DNA of 64,000 nt from the NCBI GenBank assembly GCA_037355855.1, contig CM074759.1, positions 2,728,001-2,792,000 of the forward strand, in the 5' to 3' direction. The notes beneath the pieces were generated by a model, which was given only the letters and a program-made list of their open reading frames with translations, did not search any database and was not told the DNA's origin. Shown piece after piece: positions 40,537 through 52,003 of this stretch (position 1 is the first letter of the stretch; every line of letters begins with the position of its first letter). Position numbers and translations under genes: made by a program. This DNA is from Pseudo-nitzschia pungens (Eukaryota > Bacillariophyta > Bacillariophyceae > Bacillariales > Bacillariaceae).

Positions 40537-43185
40537 ATGTCCGAAAATGCCGTAAACATGGAGGATTGCTCCACAGAGAGCCCAGATGGTACTCAAGAGA
40601 CCCAAGACAGCAGCGAAAGCCGTCCTGCTAATAGCCCAAGGCTCCAGGACCTCAGCAAGCTTGTGAAGAGAGCTCAAAAATTCCAGGATGGCTATGACAG
40701 TGATGGGGCAAAAGGCCCCTTTTTTGATGCAATAATTGCTGAGGGAGATCAATACAAGGAAGCAGGAGGAGAAGACTACAATATTGGAGACGCCGAACCA
40801 CCAAACAGAGCAGCGGACGCAGCAGCAGAAGCGGACGCTGCAGCAGAAGCGGACGCAGCAGCAGAAGTGGTGGTGGTGGAAGAAAATATCGATTTACAAA
40901 CCAAAACAGTGACATGGATCAAGGAAGAGCTGAAGCTCAGATGCCAATCAACATCTGGAAAGAAGACTGATCTTGTCGACCGGTTGAAGAAGGCAATAGA
41001 CCGGAAGGAACGTCGATTCAATACGCTGGAGGAAGCAAGAGCAAGCAAGAAGCCACGGATCGGACGCCCCACCACGACAGCAGCAGCAACAAAGAACAAC
41101 AACAAGAACTCGTCGGCGATGCTGCGTCTGTTCCCTGATACTGTGTACTGGCGAGTCCTCCACCCAGACGCCACAGCGGTCACTGAACCAGCGAATCCAT
41201 CCTTTACAATTGCAAGGGCTCCAACTGTGCCAGAAGTTGATGCAAGGGTTGCTCCCCCCCCAAAGAAGTACAACTATGCAGAGCTCTTTGATATTCCTGT
41301 GTTCAAGGGAGTTTGTACAACCTACGAGTTCGATCGCCGCGGCAAGTTGCGGAGGGACGCTGATGGCAAGCCACTCACTAACAGTGCTCCCAGGGAGGAA
41401 GGCTGCGTCGATCCAGGATTCAAGGAGAAGTACGGTCTATCTGCTGCTGAGTCGCTACCATGGGACTTTGCTGAGGTATTCCTTCCGCTAAGCAACGATG
41501 CAAAGGACAGTAATCACTTCAGCTTTGAGAAAATTCGGCAGTGGACAAACCTCAAGGCGTCGCTTGCAGGAGCTGGAGAGCAGGTGTACCAGGACTTCAA
41601 GCCATTTGAATTGACGGAGCTGCGCCGGTTCTTTGGACTTTATGTACTGCATGGACTTGCTCCTACGGCTCGTGTTGAATACAAGCTTCGCTCTACGAGG
41701 AATGACAGACTTGCAGGGAATGATTTCATCTACAACGGCTTGTGTAAGAGTTCAAGGAATCCACAGCGCCGCCACAAACACTTCAAGGCGTTTCTTTCTT
41801 GCCAAGATCCTCGTAAGGAAGTTCCTTCTCGTAGGACGTTTCCAAATTGGAAGATACGACCTTTAATCCAGTGGATTAACTGGCGTTCCCCCCAGGCTTG
41901 GATGTTGGCTCGTCAAATTGCGGTGGATGAAATGACCATGCGGTTCAAAGGTGTCCACCAAGACAAGCGACGGATCACGTACAAGAAGGAAGGTGACGGA
42001 TTTCAAGCTGATGCCCTCTGCGATGATGGATACTGCTACCAAGTCTACATGAGGAATGATCCTGCACCTAAAAAGTACTTGAACTGGAAGCTCTCTCCGC
42101 TGCATGCCCGTACGATGGCCCTATTTGATTCCTTGAAGGACGAGCACCACCATGTGGGAATGGACAACCTGTACAACTCAGTACTATTCTGCAAGGCGGC
42201 GTTTCTGCATTCAAAGCGAGTCCTTTGTCATGGAGTTGCCCGTAAGGCAAATCGTGGCATCCCTGATTGCGTCTTTCAACAAGAGCTCAAGAATATCCGC
42301 GAAGAGCGAGCTGCCCGTGGTACTGTGAAGGCTGCTGTTCTTGAAGGGGATCCCGCCTGTTCCTTTCTTATTGCTTCTAGTGTCTACGACACCAAGCCAG
42401 TACACTACTTGAGTATGGTCACTAGTAAGATTGAATGGGTGGAGAAGCAGAAGATTGTCTACAACGTGGATACCGATTCGAAAGAAAAGCTGAAATTCCT
42501 CCGTCTTAATCAGTTAGATACATACAACAATGGTATGGGCGACGTCGATATTGCTGATCAGCTCCGCGGTGTGTACAGATTGGACCGCTGGGTACGTAAC
42601 AGGAAGTGGTGGTGGTCTGTTATGTTTTGGGGTGTAGGAGTACTCCTTACAAATGCCTACAAGCTGTACCTGAAGGTCTGTAAAGAAGAAGGAGTGACGC
42701 CCAGATTTGCATCCCAGTATGACTTCAGGAGAGCAGTTGGAGAGTACTGGGTAGACCCTGAGACTGTTTCATGTGAAGCTGAAGCCAGGATGTTTCATGT
42801 TTCATCCTGTGGTGCTGAACAAGATGGTCCTGTATCGCCTTTGACTGAACCTTCAAGCAATTCCTCGTTCGACAGTAAGAAGAATTCAGCTAGAGTAACT
42901 GACAAGACGCTTGCAGACAATGGTGCTCTGAGTTGTAGGTTGGACAAGAATTTGGATCACTATCCTTCTAAAGCAGTGAGGAACACCAAATGTGCTTTGC
43001 ATGGTTGGCTTGGACTAAGAAAAGAGGGGGAGTTAATGAGATGTGTAACATGCAATGTCCATCTTTGCATTGATTGCTATGGAACATTTCATCGGTCGGG
43101 CGATATCCTGGCTCTAAAGAAAAGGATGAAGCGCGGCTTGGAAGAAAAAGCAGCAAGAAGTAGAAAGAAGCTGAAGATGAAGTAG
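40537..43185 (+). CDS. PiggyBac-type transposase with N-terminal SAP domain
   Basis: 882 codons, intact. Residues ~1-115 are acidic and Ala/Glu-rich (ADAAAEADAAAE). Residues ~118-153 (TWIKEELKLRCQSTSGKKTD then LVDRLKKAI) match a SAP DNA-binding helix pair, unusual for PiggyBac. The DDE core (DDE_Tnp_1_7 type) has QIAVDEMTMRFKG (D464), HVGMDNLYNS (D543), and YNNGMGDVDIADQLRG (D671, with D674), followed by the Trp-rich RKWWWSVMFWG typical of the family. The C-terminus (~830-865) has the PiggyBac Cys/His finger (CALHG, CVTC, CIDCYGTFH), then a basic tail that may be a nuclear signal. PiggyBac proteins cut at TTAA and excise precisely. The start at 40537 gives the full acidic N-terminus; the second Met at residue 8 is possible. 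It ends TAG. Confidence 0.85.
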   Translation: MSENAVNMEDCSTESPDGTQETQDSSESRPANSPRLQDLSKLVKRAQKFQDGYDSDGAKGPFFDAIIAEGDQYKEAGGEDYNIGDAEPPNRAADAAAEADAAAEADAAAEVVVVEENIDLQTKTVTWIKEELKLRCQSTSGKKTDLVDRLKKAIDRKERRFNTLEEARASKKPRIGRPTTTAAATKNNNKNSSAMLRLFPDTVYWRVLHPDATAVTEPANPSFTIARAPTVPEVDARVAPPPKKYNYAELFDIPVFKGVCTTYEFDRRGKLRRDADGKPLTNSAPREEGCVDPGFKEKYGLSAAESLPWDFAEVFLPLSNDAKDSNHFSFEKIRQWTNLKASLAGAGEQVYQDFKPFELTELRRFFGLYVLHGLAPTARVEYKLRSTRNDRLAGNDFIYNGLCKSSRNPQRRHKHFKAFLSCQDPRKEVPSRRTFPNWKIRPLIQWINWRSPQAWMLARQIAVDEMTMRFKGVHQDKRRITYKKEGDGFQADALCDDGYCYQVYMRNDPAPKKYLNWKLSPLHARTMALFDSLKDEHHHVGMDNLYNSVLFCKAAFLHSKRVLCHGVARKANRGIPDCVFQQELKNIREERAARGTVKAAVLEGDPACSFLIASSVYDTKPVHYLSMVTSKIEWVEKQKIVYNVDTDSKEKLKFLRLNQLDTYNNGMGDVDIADQLRGVYRLDRWVRNRKWWWSVMFWGVGVLLTNAYKLYLKVCKEEGVTPRFASQYDFRRAVGEYWVDPETVSCEAEARMFHVSSCGAEQDGPVSPLTEPSSNSSFDSKKNSARVTDKTLADNGALSCRLDKNLDHYPSKAVRNTKCALHGWLGLRKEGELMRCVTCNVHLCIDCYGTFHRSGDILALKKRMKRGLEEKAARSRKKLKMK

Positions 43186-43960
43186 GCCTAATGCTTGCTG
43201 GGGAGCGTCTTGCTGCTGTTGTTGCTGCTGCTTGTATTCCGATTCGATTCGGTTGTTCGATTCGGTTGTTCGATTCGGTTCATTCGATTCGGTTCATTCG
43301 ATTCGGTCGTTCGCACTCCTGTTTGGCCTGTGCCTTGACGACGGCAAGTACTGATACAAATTCATCACCCCTTGGTGTTTGCAGGGCCTTTCAAAGTGTT
43401 CTTGTGTCTTTATTTGGAGTATTCAGGGCTCGGGCGGCCGAATGGTGGAGGACGAATGGTGCGAAAATCACGTCGAATCACGGGCCCGATGTACAAAAAT
43501 CAGCCGAAATCCACTAAAATTTATCAAAATTCCCCAAGTAAATAATAAAAAACCCATATCTATGTTATTGACTACAAGTATTGGTGGTTGTTTGTTACTT
43601 TATTGCAGATAGAGGTGCTTTTATTGTCTCTAGAAGACAGAACTCGGTTGACGATTTGGTCACCGGGTGCGTGAAAAAATGAGTTTTTTTTTTACGGCGA
43701 TTCCCGTATAATTTCAATCCGATTAAGGGATATTCAGTTTTAAACAACTTTGCTTATTCTTCCCTTAGTAAGCTCCCAAGCAGAGAAAAAGTTCCAAAAA
43801 TTGGGTGCTTTTTGAGTGACAACTTTGAGCCTGCATGGCTTTTTGGCTTGCACCCAGAGGACACGCTAATTAGCCAATCATATTATAGAGTGGATCTATA
43901 TAGCCAACCATATTACAGTGGGCAGTGGGGAGAAACAAAAACATCAGGAATGCAAAGAAT
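43186..43960. other. PiggyBac 3' flank, no gene
   Basis: Contains a tandem of gattcggtt words (about 43240-43310) and the right arm of the candidate inverted repeat at 43717-43732 (atccgattaagggata). Nothing else was recognised. Confidence 0.35.
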
Positions 43961-43964
43961 CAAC

Positions 43965-45165
43965 TACATGATGATCCCGGTCTTGGTATTTTGGAAGTGC
44001 ATGGAGGCAAGTACATGATGATCCTGGTCTTTTTGGAATGCAGAGAAACAATGACACTACACAAATACATCATGATCCTGGTCTGCCGGCACGGAACAAA
44101 ATAACAACAACAAAATGATCCCGGTCTTTTGTGAATGAGGCAGATCAAATACAGTTGCTATTGATCAATGTTGTTGTTGTTGCTGCTGCTGTTGCAATTT
44201 ATGGATGGCACAAAAATGATCCCAGTCTGTCATGACTGCAGAGAAACAACTACACAGTGATCACGGTCTTTTGTGAACAACTGCAGAGAAACAAATACAT
44301 GATGTTTTTTCTCTGCACTCCCAAAAGTCTGGGATCATTGTGCTTTTGATTCACTGCATTCACGAAAGACTGGGATCATCCTGTATTGAACCAAAGACTG
44401 ACAGGAACAGCAGCATCATATATCTGTTTCTCTGCTTTCCTGATAGACCCGGATCATCACATATTTCTTTCTCTGCATTCACCAAAGACAGGGAGCATTG
44501 TGTCATTGTTTCTCTTCATTGACGAAAGAATGGATATCTTTGTATATTTTGGTTCTGTACATTTCTAAAAGACCTGGATCATCATGTACTTGTGTACCGG
44601 CACTCACAGAAGATCAGGATCATTTTGTATTTGGTTCCCTGCATTCCTGAAAGACCGGAAGCATCATGCATTTGGTTCCCTGCACTCCCAAAAGACCGTG
44701 ATCATCATTTTTTGGTTACCTGCATTTCCGAAAGACCAGGATCATCATGTTGTTCTTTCTTGGCACTCACAAAAGACTGGGATCACCATGTATTTGGTTC
44801 CCTGTTAGCGCTCACAAAAGACCAGGATTATCATGTATTTAGTTCCCTGCATTCCTAAAAGATCAGGATCATCATGTCATTGTTTCTCTGCATTTCCAAA
44901 AGACCAGGATCATCATGCCCTTGATTTCTGTGTATTTCTTTCCTTGCACTCCCAAAAGACCAGGATCATCATGCCCTTGATTTCTGTGTATTTCTTTCCT
45001 TGCACTCCCAAAAGACTGGGATCATCTTGTATTTGGTTTCCTACACTCATAACAGACCAGGATCATTTTGTATTTGTTTCTGTACACTCCCAAAAGACCG
45101 GGATCATTGTGTATTTGGTTTCCTGCAGTCACAAAAGACTGGGATCATCATGTTTTTGTGTCATC
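43965..45165. repeat. Degenerate ~40-60 bp tandem array with a polarity switch
   Basis: Units of the form ccctgcactcccaaaagacc then gggatcatcatgtatttggt. From 43965 to about 44290 the unit reads in inverse orientation (acatgatgatcctggtctttt); from about 44300 to 45165 it reads forward. Open frames through it carry repeated HSQKT, DHH and SLH words and are not credible genes. Confidence 0.65.
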
Positions 45166-45192
45166 TATCACTTGCAGCAGCAGGAACATTGA

Positions 45193-47078
45193 TCAATTGC
45201 AGCAGCAGCAGCAGGTACATTGGACCCGGATATTGACTGTTTCCATCACTGAAGGCTTCTTTCGGAGTTTAACTGTACCATTATGGTTGACTTGGACAAT
45301 AATAAATGGTCCTGTTTTTTGGGGCTGCAGCTTGTCTGGATCTGGCTCTTGCATCCGTACCTTTTCATTCGGTTGAAAGGTATGTTCCTTGCATCTTGCA
45401 TTATCTCTGAGCAATGTCTTGTTAATCCCTTGTTGTCTGAGCTGTTGTAATGCCAATAGATTAGAGGTCAGTGGCAAATCAACCATCATGTCTCGATGGA
45501 ATACCAGGGATCCTGGAGATGCTTGTATGGAGGCATTAACATCACATCTGGAGGCATGCATGCATGTTGCAAGGGCATTATCTATTAGTTGACTGGCTCT
45601 TGTATGTGCTTGAATAGCATTTACATGTACCAAAACTCTGAGAATATCAACAACTGTGTGATGGACTCTTTCGCAGATAGCATTGGCTTGTGGATTCTTA
45701 ACTGTAGTCAGCACGGATTGGGTTCCATATTGTTTTAAGGTGGTTTGGAACTCTGCTCCTAGAAACTCTCCTCCATTGTCATGGACACATCTGATTGGTC
45801 TTGGGTATCTGGATAACCAGCAGTTCTTGAACTGGTCTGATACATGCTGAGAGGATTTGTCTCTGATTCTTATGATCTCCAGGAGATTAGTAACTGGATC
45901 AATGCAGGTGAGGGCTTTAAAGTTGTAGTTCTTGCCCTGAGCTGTTACTTTCCATGGACCTATTAGGTCTACATGCACTTCATTGAATGGTGATAATGGT
46001 GCTGCCTTTGGAGGCAGTTTGCCATACTTGGAGTGCTGGTTTTTGTATTTGATGCAGTTATCTGGGCAGATGTAGGACTTGCATTTGGCGTCTAGATTGT
46101 CAGCATAGAACCTGTTTGATATAGTTTGGTATAACCTGGTGGATCCACAATGACCCAATAGGAGATGGTACCATCAGATGGTATCTTCGGTGAGTGAACT
46201 GGGAATATATGTCTTCCAGTCGTTTGGATTGGATTGGTTGGCGTAGCAAAGTATCTTGTTGCCTTCTAACTCTTGGTAGAAGAAGGCTTTGGATTGAATC
46301 TTGAACTTAATGGTAGGGTCTTTGAGCTGATGGAGGTAGATTTTAGAATAGTTCACTGGGCATTCCAAGTCTTGATTGGTTGGCAGGTTGACTAGGCACT
46401 CATTGTTCAGCAGGCAGGCTTGTAGTTCCTGGTCTGCGTCATGGCATAAGTGCTGGAATAGGTTTGGGAACTCAGCTAGAAACAGTTCTTCATTTTGTTT
46501 GGGGACTTCAAGTTTCAAGAAATCAATGAGGGTGCCCTTACCAAGGGCTTCTTTCTTCCCCGCAGTAGGTGGATCCATCCTGTGGAGTCTGGAGAAGGCA
46601 TCAGCAAGAACATTCTTCTTGCCCTCAACTTAGGTGAGCTTGACACTGAATTCTTCAAGGAATAGTCTCCACCGGAGGACGCGTTGGACTGAGAGGGTTC
46701 TGAAGGTGAGATTCTTATGGTCAGTGTATACATTGATAACACCGCCAAGGAGCATCTTCCTGTACTCTTTACAGCACAGTACTATTGCTAGGAGTTCTTT
46801 TTCCATATTAGTATGGTTCTTTTGGGCATCAGAGAGTTTCTTGGACCAGTATGCTATGGGTTTTCCATCCTGTGGTATGGCAGCACAGAGCTGTAGGTCT
46901 AAGGCATCAGTGTACAGTTCAAAGGGCTTGTTAAGGTCTGAATAGGTGTTCAGCGCATCTGCTGCTACCATTGCTTTCATCTCTTGAAAGGCTTTGTCTT
47001 GAGCAGGACCCCAAGTGAAAGCTGAAGGAGCATTTCTTTGCTTGCCTTTGATGGCAGCTGGTTGAGGAGTGTTCGTCT
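45193..47078 (-). pseudogene. Ty3/gypsy element 2 pol: RNase H to integrase, two stops
   Basis: Minus-strand frame from 47078 down. It opens near the RT/RNase H boundary ([15 protein letters not shown]), then gypsy RNase H ([26 protein letters not shown] with its Glu, [10 protein letters not shown] with its Asp). A premature TAA at 46630-46632 follows FSVKLT; in-frame VLADAFSRLHRMD resumes. A TGA at 46174-46176 precedes WYHLLLGHCG. The integrase core has EVHVDLIGPW (Asp), CVHDNGGEFLG (Asp) and NPQANAICERVHHTV (Glu), then a C-terminal domain with PQKTGPFIIVQVNHNGTVKL. It ends at 45193. A different family from gypsy 1. The upstream part is displaced by LTR element 4. Confidence 0.85.
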
Positions 47079-47399
47079 TGTGACATGGTAGTGTAGCTAC
47101 GATCACGAATGAATAATTAATCGAATCCCACATGGGAATCGAATATATAAACCTTCGGCGATGGATACATTTTATATGTGTCCTAATTAATATGGTCGAG
47201 TCCCAGAAGATGATATATGCCTAATTGTGGGAACCGACAATGAGACAACATTTATGGCAGAGCATGCCAAAATGTGGCTATGCTCGCGACCTCAAATTTT
47301 ATATGTTTCCACTCTCAATTCGCGTAACAATATTTCGTAAAGTATCTAAACATTCACAATTTTCATACCACTCCAAAATTTCTACCTTAACGTGTAACA
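47079..47399 (+). repeat. 5' LTR of gag-only element 4
   Basis: 321 bp, TGTGACATGGTAGTG to GTGTAACA, followed by CAGTAATTACTG (47400-47411). Same LTR subfamily as 1147-1441. The left flank is cgtct (47074-47078); the right TSD lies outside the window. Confidence 0.8.
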
Positions 47400-47528
47400 C
47401 AGTAATTACTGTTTTATCTTTAAGTAGAAAGACAGTAACACTCAGTACTGAGACCAAATCTAACCCAAAACACCATCAGCCTCAACAATAGAGGCAACTT
47501 GTATCCCCGACAAGCAACTAACTCAACA

Positions 47529-48118
47529 GTGGCAGGTCTATACAGAGACCCACCAATCACTTACAAGAGCTCGTTCGACCAAACCAAACCTAAGCTCTTC
47601 ACCCTCTACAACACTGACGCTGACGGCAACACCGATAGTATCAAGGTTCCCCTCTTCACAGAGAAAGGAGGCCTAGAAGAACTACTATTTGTGGAAGAAT
47701 CATTTCAAAATGCCGTCAAGCTTATACAGCTTCTGATTAACAAACACCTCACCCACTTCAGTCGCTGCCTCACAACAGATGCACAGAGCAAGTGGAACAA
47801 CATGATCCAAGACCCACTTGATCCAGACAATCTTCAATATGAAGAAGAAGAAATAGGAGGATATGAACAGGCAATCTTGGACTTCACCAAGTTCTACTGC
47901 AATGCCCGAGACGCCAGGGACATCATGCATACCTACTTACAAAGCAATGACTGCAGGAAGACACCAGCAATGACTTGCAAAGAACACATCAATCGGATCA
48001 CGATCCTAATGAAATACACAACAAAACTAGAAGGGAGTAGTGCTCCCCTCTCCAGGGTGGAAAAGCTCACTATTCTACTACACTCCTTTCCATCAACATG
48101 GATCAAACACTACGGCAT
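47529..48118 (+). pseudogene. Gag-like gene of LTR element 4, truncated by LINE b
   Basis: The family start codon is GTG here (VAGLYRDPPITY at 47529), so the initiator is probably lost. The frame stays open through KVPLFTEKGGLEELL, RDIMHTYLQ and LTILLHSFPSTWIKHYG, then is cut at 48118 where the (tta)n tail of LINE b begins. The zinc-knuckle half is missing. Confidence 0.75.
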
Positions 48119-48431
48119 GATAATAATAATAATATACGTATTTAAATAACTTTAATCACCAAAGGTGTAACTAAATTACTCAGTCTGTATCCAGACTTTA
48201 ACGTCGCCTCCATCAGAGAGTCAGGACCCCAAGTGGTAGAACGACAAATTTTTCAAACAAACCTTGAACATCAGACAGGGAAAGGAACAAACACAAGTCC
48301 CACAAAATAGAGACTTGAGAGCAAGTGAGATGGGAATGTAGATAGTGGGAGAAGACCCAATATCAAAAGGGATGGGACATGATGAGAAGCAGGAACAGAA
48401 GACAAAACCAAGGTACAAAGTGGAATCAACC

Positions 48432-50220
48432 CTAAGGTCCAGTAAGCCAGGCTCGTAGGAGAGCTGCCTCTCGTTGGTATGGCTGCACAGGTTGGACAGG
48501 TGCTGCATACTGCTTCCTGGCAAGGTGGATGGTTGCAAGCCACTGCCTCTTGGCAGTCAGGGTGTATCCTTGTAGGACTTGGAAAGGGGTTTGTAAAAGG
48601 GAGTGTGACTGGGGAAGTGCACCAGCTGCACCAATGGCCAATTCAGAGGAAATGGAAGCATCAAGAGATTGGTGTTGTTCAGGATCAAGGGTTCCCCCAG
48701 GACCATGGAGTCGTTCATTCCTATAGGTCCAAAGATCCCAGGATGTAAGAAAGAACTGATGGATGATAGCTGTAGCCCAACGTCTGGGGGAGCGCTTGCT
48801 TCCAATGTGGGAGTAGTAGTCAGCCTGGATTTGATACCAGAGAGGAGATCACCTACCAAGGAGCCAGTTGTGCCATCCAATAGTCCTCTGTGCCCTGACA
48901 GCAGAAGCAATTGCAGGGGGGTAGGATGATGGAGAAATGCTCTGGCCCTTCCTAACCCTGGAGAGAATATCCACAATGGCAGCAACCAATGATGGATCAG
49001 TCTGCTCAACTTCAAGCCTTTTCTTCAGGAGTCCCTTGAAGGCAGACACACTATGCGTGACAGCCCCAGGATCCTTGCAGGAGAGCACATGAGAAACCTT
49101 CTCATTGTCTGCATCACACAAGGGACACCTGGAGTGATCCTGATACTGGTAGTGAAGGAGTTGGTTGCCAACACCAATGAATCCAGAAGCAAATTTGACA
49201 AACCACCTTTGCATGCCAGGAGGTAGATGCTTGAAAGCAGACAGATGGGCACACCAATGGATGGAACTCAAAACAGGTTGTGGAATGGGGATATCATGGT
49301 GGGTCTGCCAATATTGAAGAAGAGGAGGACCAGAAATGGCAACATGCAAAGCATTCTGATCAAACCTTGAACATTTGCTTCCATTGAGAGAAAAAGCCCA
49401 GGGCTCAAACACAAGTCTGGGATAGTGATGGGCAGAAGCTCTATGGACAGAGAGAAATGCCTTTGCCATGCTGTCAACCTGATGATTGCGAAGGGCCCAC
49501 CAATCAAGAAAGATTCCAGCTTGATGGCCCTGAACCCACTGAAAGTGCACAGAAATTGGCAGGGCAGAAATCATGTTTCTGATGACATAAACATAATCAA
49601 AAGACTTCTGGGAAATGACCAATGGCCAAGATCCCTGAGCCTGTTTGAGAGCTGTGTCACCACCAAGGGCAATAGTGATAGAGCCAGAGGCAATATCAAA
49701 AAGGCTCACCAGAGTAGTGCAACAGGTGAGAACCCCAATGATTCCTGCCAGTTCACTCCTGTAGGATGACTGATCCTCAGGGGATCCACTGACAAAATTA
49801 CAGCCAGTGAGGAACAATGAGGGAGTCTTGATGGAGGGATTGGGTGACAGGATGAAAGCAGAAGTGCCTCTGAGGAGATCCGGATCAAATGAACCATCAC
49901 AGACAGCACGGGCAGTACCACTCTTAATAGCATCAACAAGGGCCTGACAGCCAACCTGTGGTAGGGAATATTTGTGGAGAAGTACCCTTGGAGCCTCACA
50001 GAGTGCATCAAAGGCATCTGCAGGGGAGGATGGAAAAGAATCAAATGGATTGTACTCCAGAGGATCCATGTCAGTAGGTTCAGAAACAAAGGCAGAGGAG
50101 CCAACCACACGTACAACTTGGCCACAGATCACAGGGGAGACAAGCACATTGGCACAGGCTGGTTTATCAGAAAGGATTTCAGAAGTGATCCTGTATCTGC
50201 CCCTGCGCTGGGAGGTGCCA
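48432..50220 (-). pseudogene. LINE b ORF2 C-terminus: RNase H and zinc knuckle
   Basis: VCDGSFDPDLLRG (first RNase H Asp), SELAGIIG (Glu), GGDTALKQAQG (an Asp region), HFQWVQGHQAG and DSMAKAFLS supply the RNase H set. The knuckle CPLCDADNEKVSHVLSC follows. A TGA at 48849-48851 replaces the Trp codon seen in LINE c (GRWSP). The frame then resumes to AWLTGP and a stop at 48432. Joined upstream to the endonuclease part by a deletion near 50215-50225. Confidence 0.8.
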
Positions 50221-52003
50221 TAGTAGACTGGGACTCCAAGACCTGTTCAACACCATCAGGGCCAACTGCAATAGCTCTCAAGACTGCTGCCTTGTTGACA
50301 CGACCCCGAATAGACCTAGCAACAAGGCCAAGCTCTCTTTGAAGCCGTTCCCTGCGCATCCTAGCACGAATCTGGGAAGCACTCTGGTTGTGAGGCTTGC
50401 CTTCAGCAAGAAGTGCATCCACCAGGCCTTGATTGAAGGAGTCTCTCCATGAGGGAGCCAACTTTTTCACTGACCGGTACTGCTTGTAAGCTTGTTTCAG
50501 ATGTAGGAGAGCACTGGAAAGATCACTGTGTTCCCCTTTGTAAAGAGAAAGCTTGCAGGCCAACCTTTTCAGAACAGTATGACTGGTGGACACACCCTGC
50601 CTCAACTTGACAACACGCCTCCAAAAGTCAATTGTATCACGATAGACCTGGAGCTGTGGTGACCATGGAATCAAACCAGCCTGAGTGTGACAGAGGTTTT
50701 GTTCAACAGAGAGCCTGAGAGAGGTGGAGGTTTCATGGAGTACTTCATATGTGGTGATGAGATCAGCGCGCACAGAAATATCCCCAGACTGAAACTGAGC
50801 CAGTAGGTGCTCCAGCTTAGCTTGGAGAGAGAACACTCCAGCCTTGAGAAAGCTATGCCTCACACGCTTGAAATACCGTTGGCGTAAATGAGGGTGAGAG
50901 GACTGCAGTCGGGACAGAGAGAATTGCACAGGAGGTGGCAGATGTTTGCCCATGATGCTGCCATTACAGACTTCAATCCAGAGCAAGCGATGGTCAGACT
51001 CCATACCCTGGGCACCACCAAAGGCACAATACCCAGCCCTGAGAACATCAACATTCGCAGAGACCCAAATGGCATCAATTGGTGTTCTGGTAGTGTTTCT
51101 GTTGTGGGTGGCAGGAGGGGAAGACTGAGAATGAAGGGTAAGGATAGCCTCTCTGAAACCAAAAGCCTTTAGCTCAGAAGACAAGCCATCACTCCGAACA
51201 TCAGAATTGTGATCAATCCCCAGAATGACCTGGTCACCGGCTCCCAGGCATACCTGAAGGGCAGCAGTCAAATCCCTGTGAAAAAGGATGCAAGGATTGG
51301 GACAGAAAAGATTCTCAACTGCTTGAAAGTAGCGGTACTTGTTGATTCCAAACGGAGCCAAGGTCCCTGTCATTTTCAACAGGGCAGTAGGCAGAAAACA
51401 TGGTGACAGTGTAGCCATCCCTGCCCTGAAACTTGACAAAGGACCATCTTCCAAGGCCTGTAGGATCAGCCCCATGAGCAACCTTGTGGGAACTGAACAA
51501 TTGGTCAATGGTAAAACCTGTGCCTCCAGGCTGAAGCCATGTGCAGTCAGAAGCCTCATGCTTGTTGTTGGCAAGATAGGAAAAACTTGAAGGGCAGACA
51601 TTCTTCATGCGCCGATTGAAAAGATCACAGGGCAGGAGTTTGGATTCATTCAAACAATGCTCAGCAAAAAGCGCCACACTAGTGTTGCTCTTGACAAATT
51701 GACGGGAGTTGTGCCTGGACCTGGACATAAAAGCAGCTTTACGCTGAGGCCCAATGTTTTGGAATGTGATGATGGTGGAATTGGAGGATGGAAGCTCGAG
51801 GAAAAGGATGTCCAAAACTATCAGAATCCTAAGCAGCAAGAGAGTCTCCATGAAGAGTTAATTGGACAAAATGAGAATCAGGGAAAGAGTCAGAGGGGGG
51901 AAGGGGAGTACCAGGAGAAGCTTGGATGGAATTTGGGGTGGAAGGCATCCCATCAAACCTCAGACCAGAAAACCTAACCACGATCAGAAGGAAACCGAGT
52001 CTG
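50221..52003 (-). pseudogene. LINE b ORF2 N-terminus: APE-type endonuclease, broken
   Basis: Reading frames shift several times. Recognisable APE/EEP endonuclease motifs are FAEHCLNESKLL (Glu), ILGIDHNSDVRSD (Asp/His/Asn), TRTPIDAIWVSAN and ESDHRLLWIEV (SDH box). A linker follows (ARMRRERLQRELG and SIRGRVNK). After ESQSTM the whole RT is missing relative to LINE c. A TAG near 51826 follows DSLAA. The endonuclease would nick the target for reverse transcription. Confidence 0.8.

Noticed and set aside
44584..45236. Overlapping frames with repeated HSQKT and DHH words
   Set aside because: They are translations of a degenerate minisatellite in several frames.
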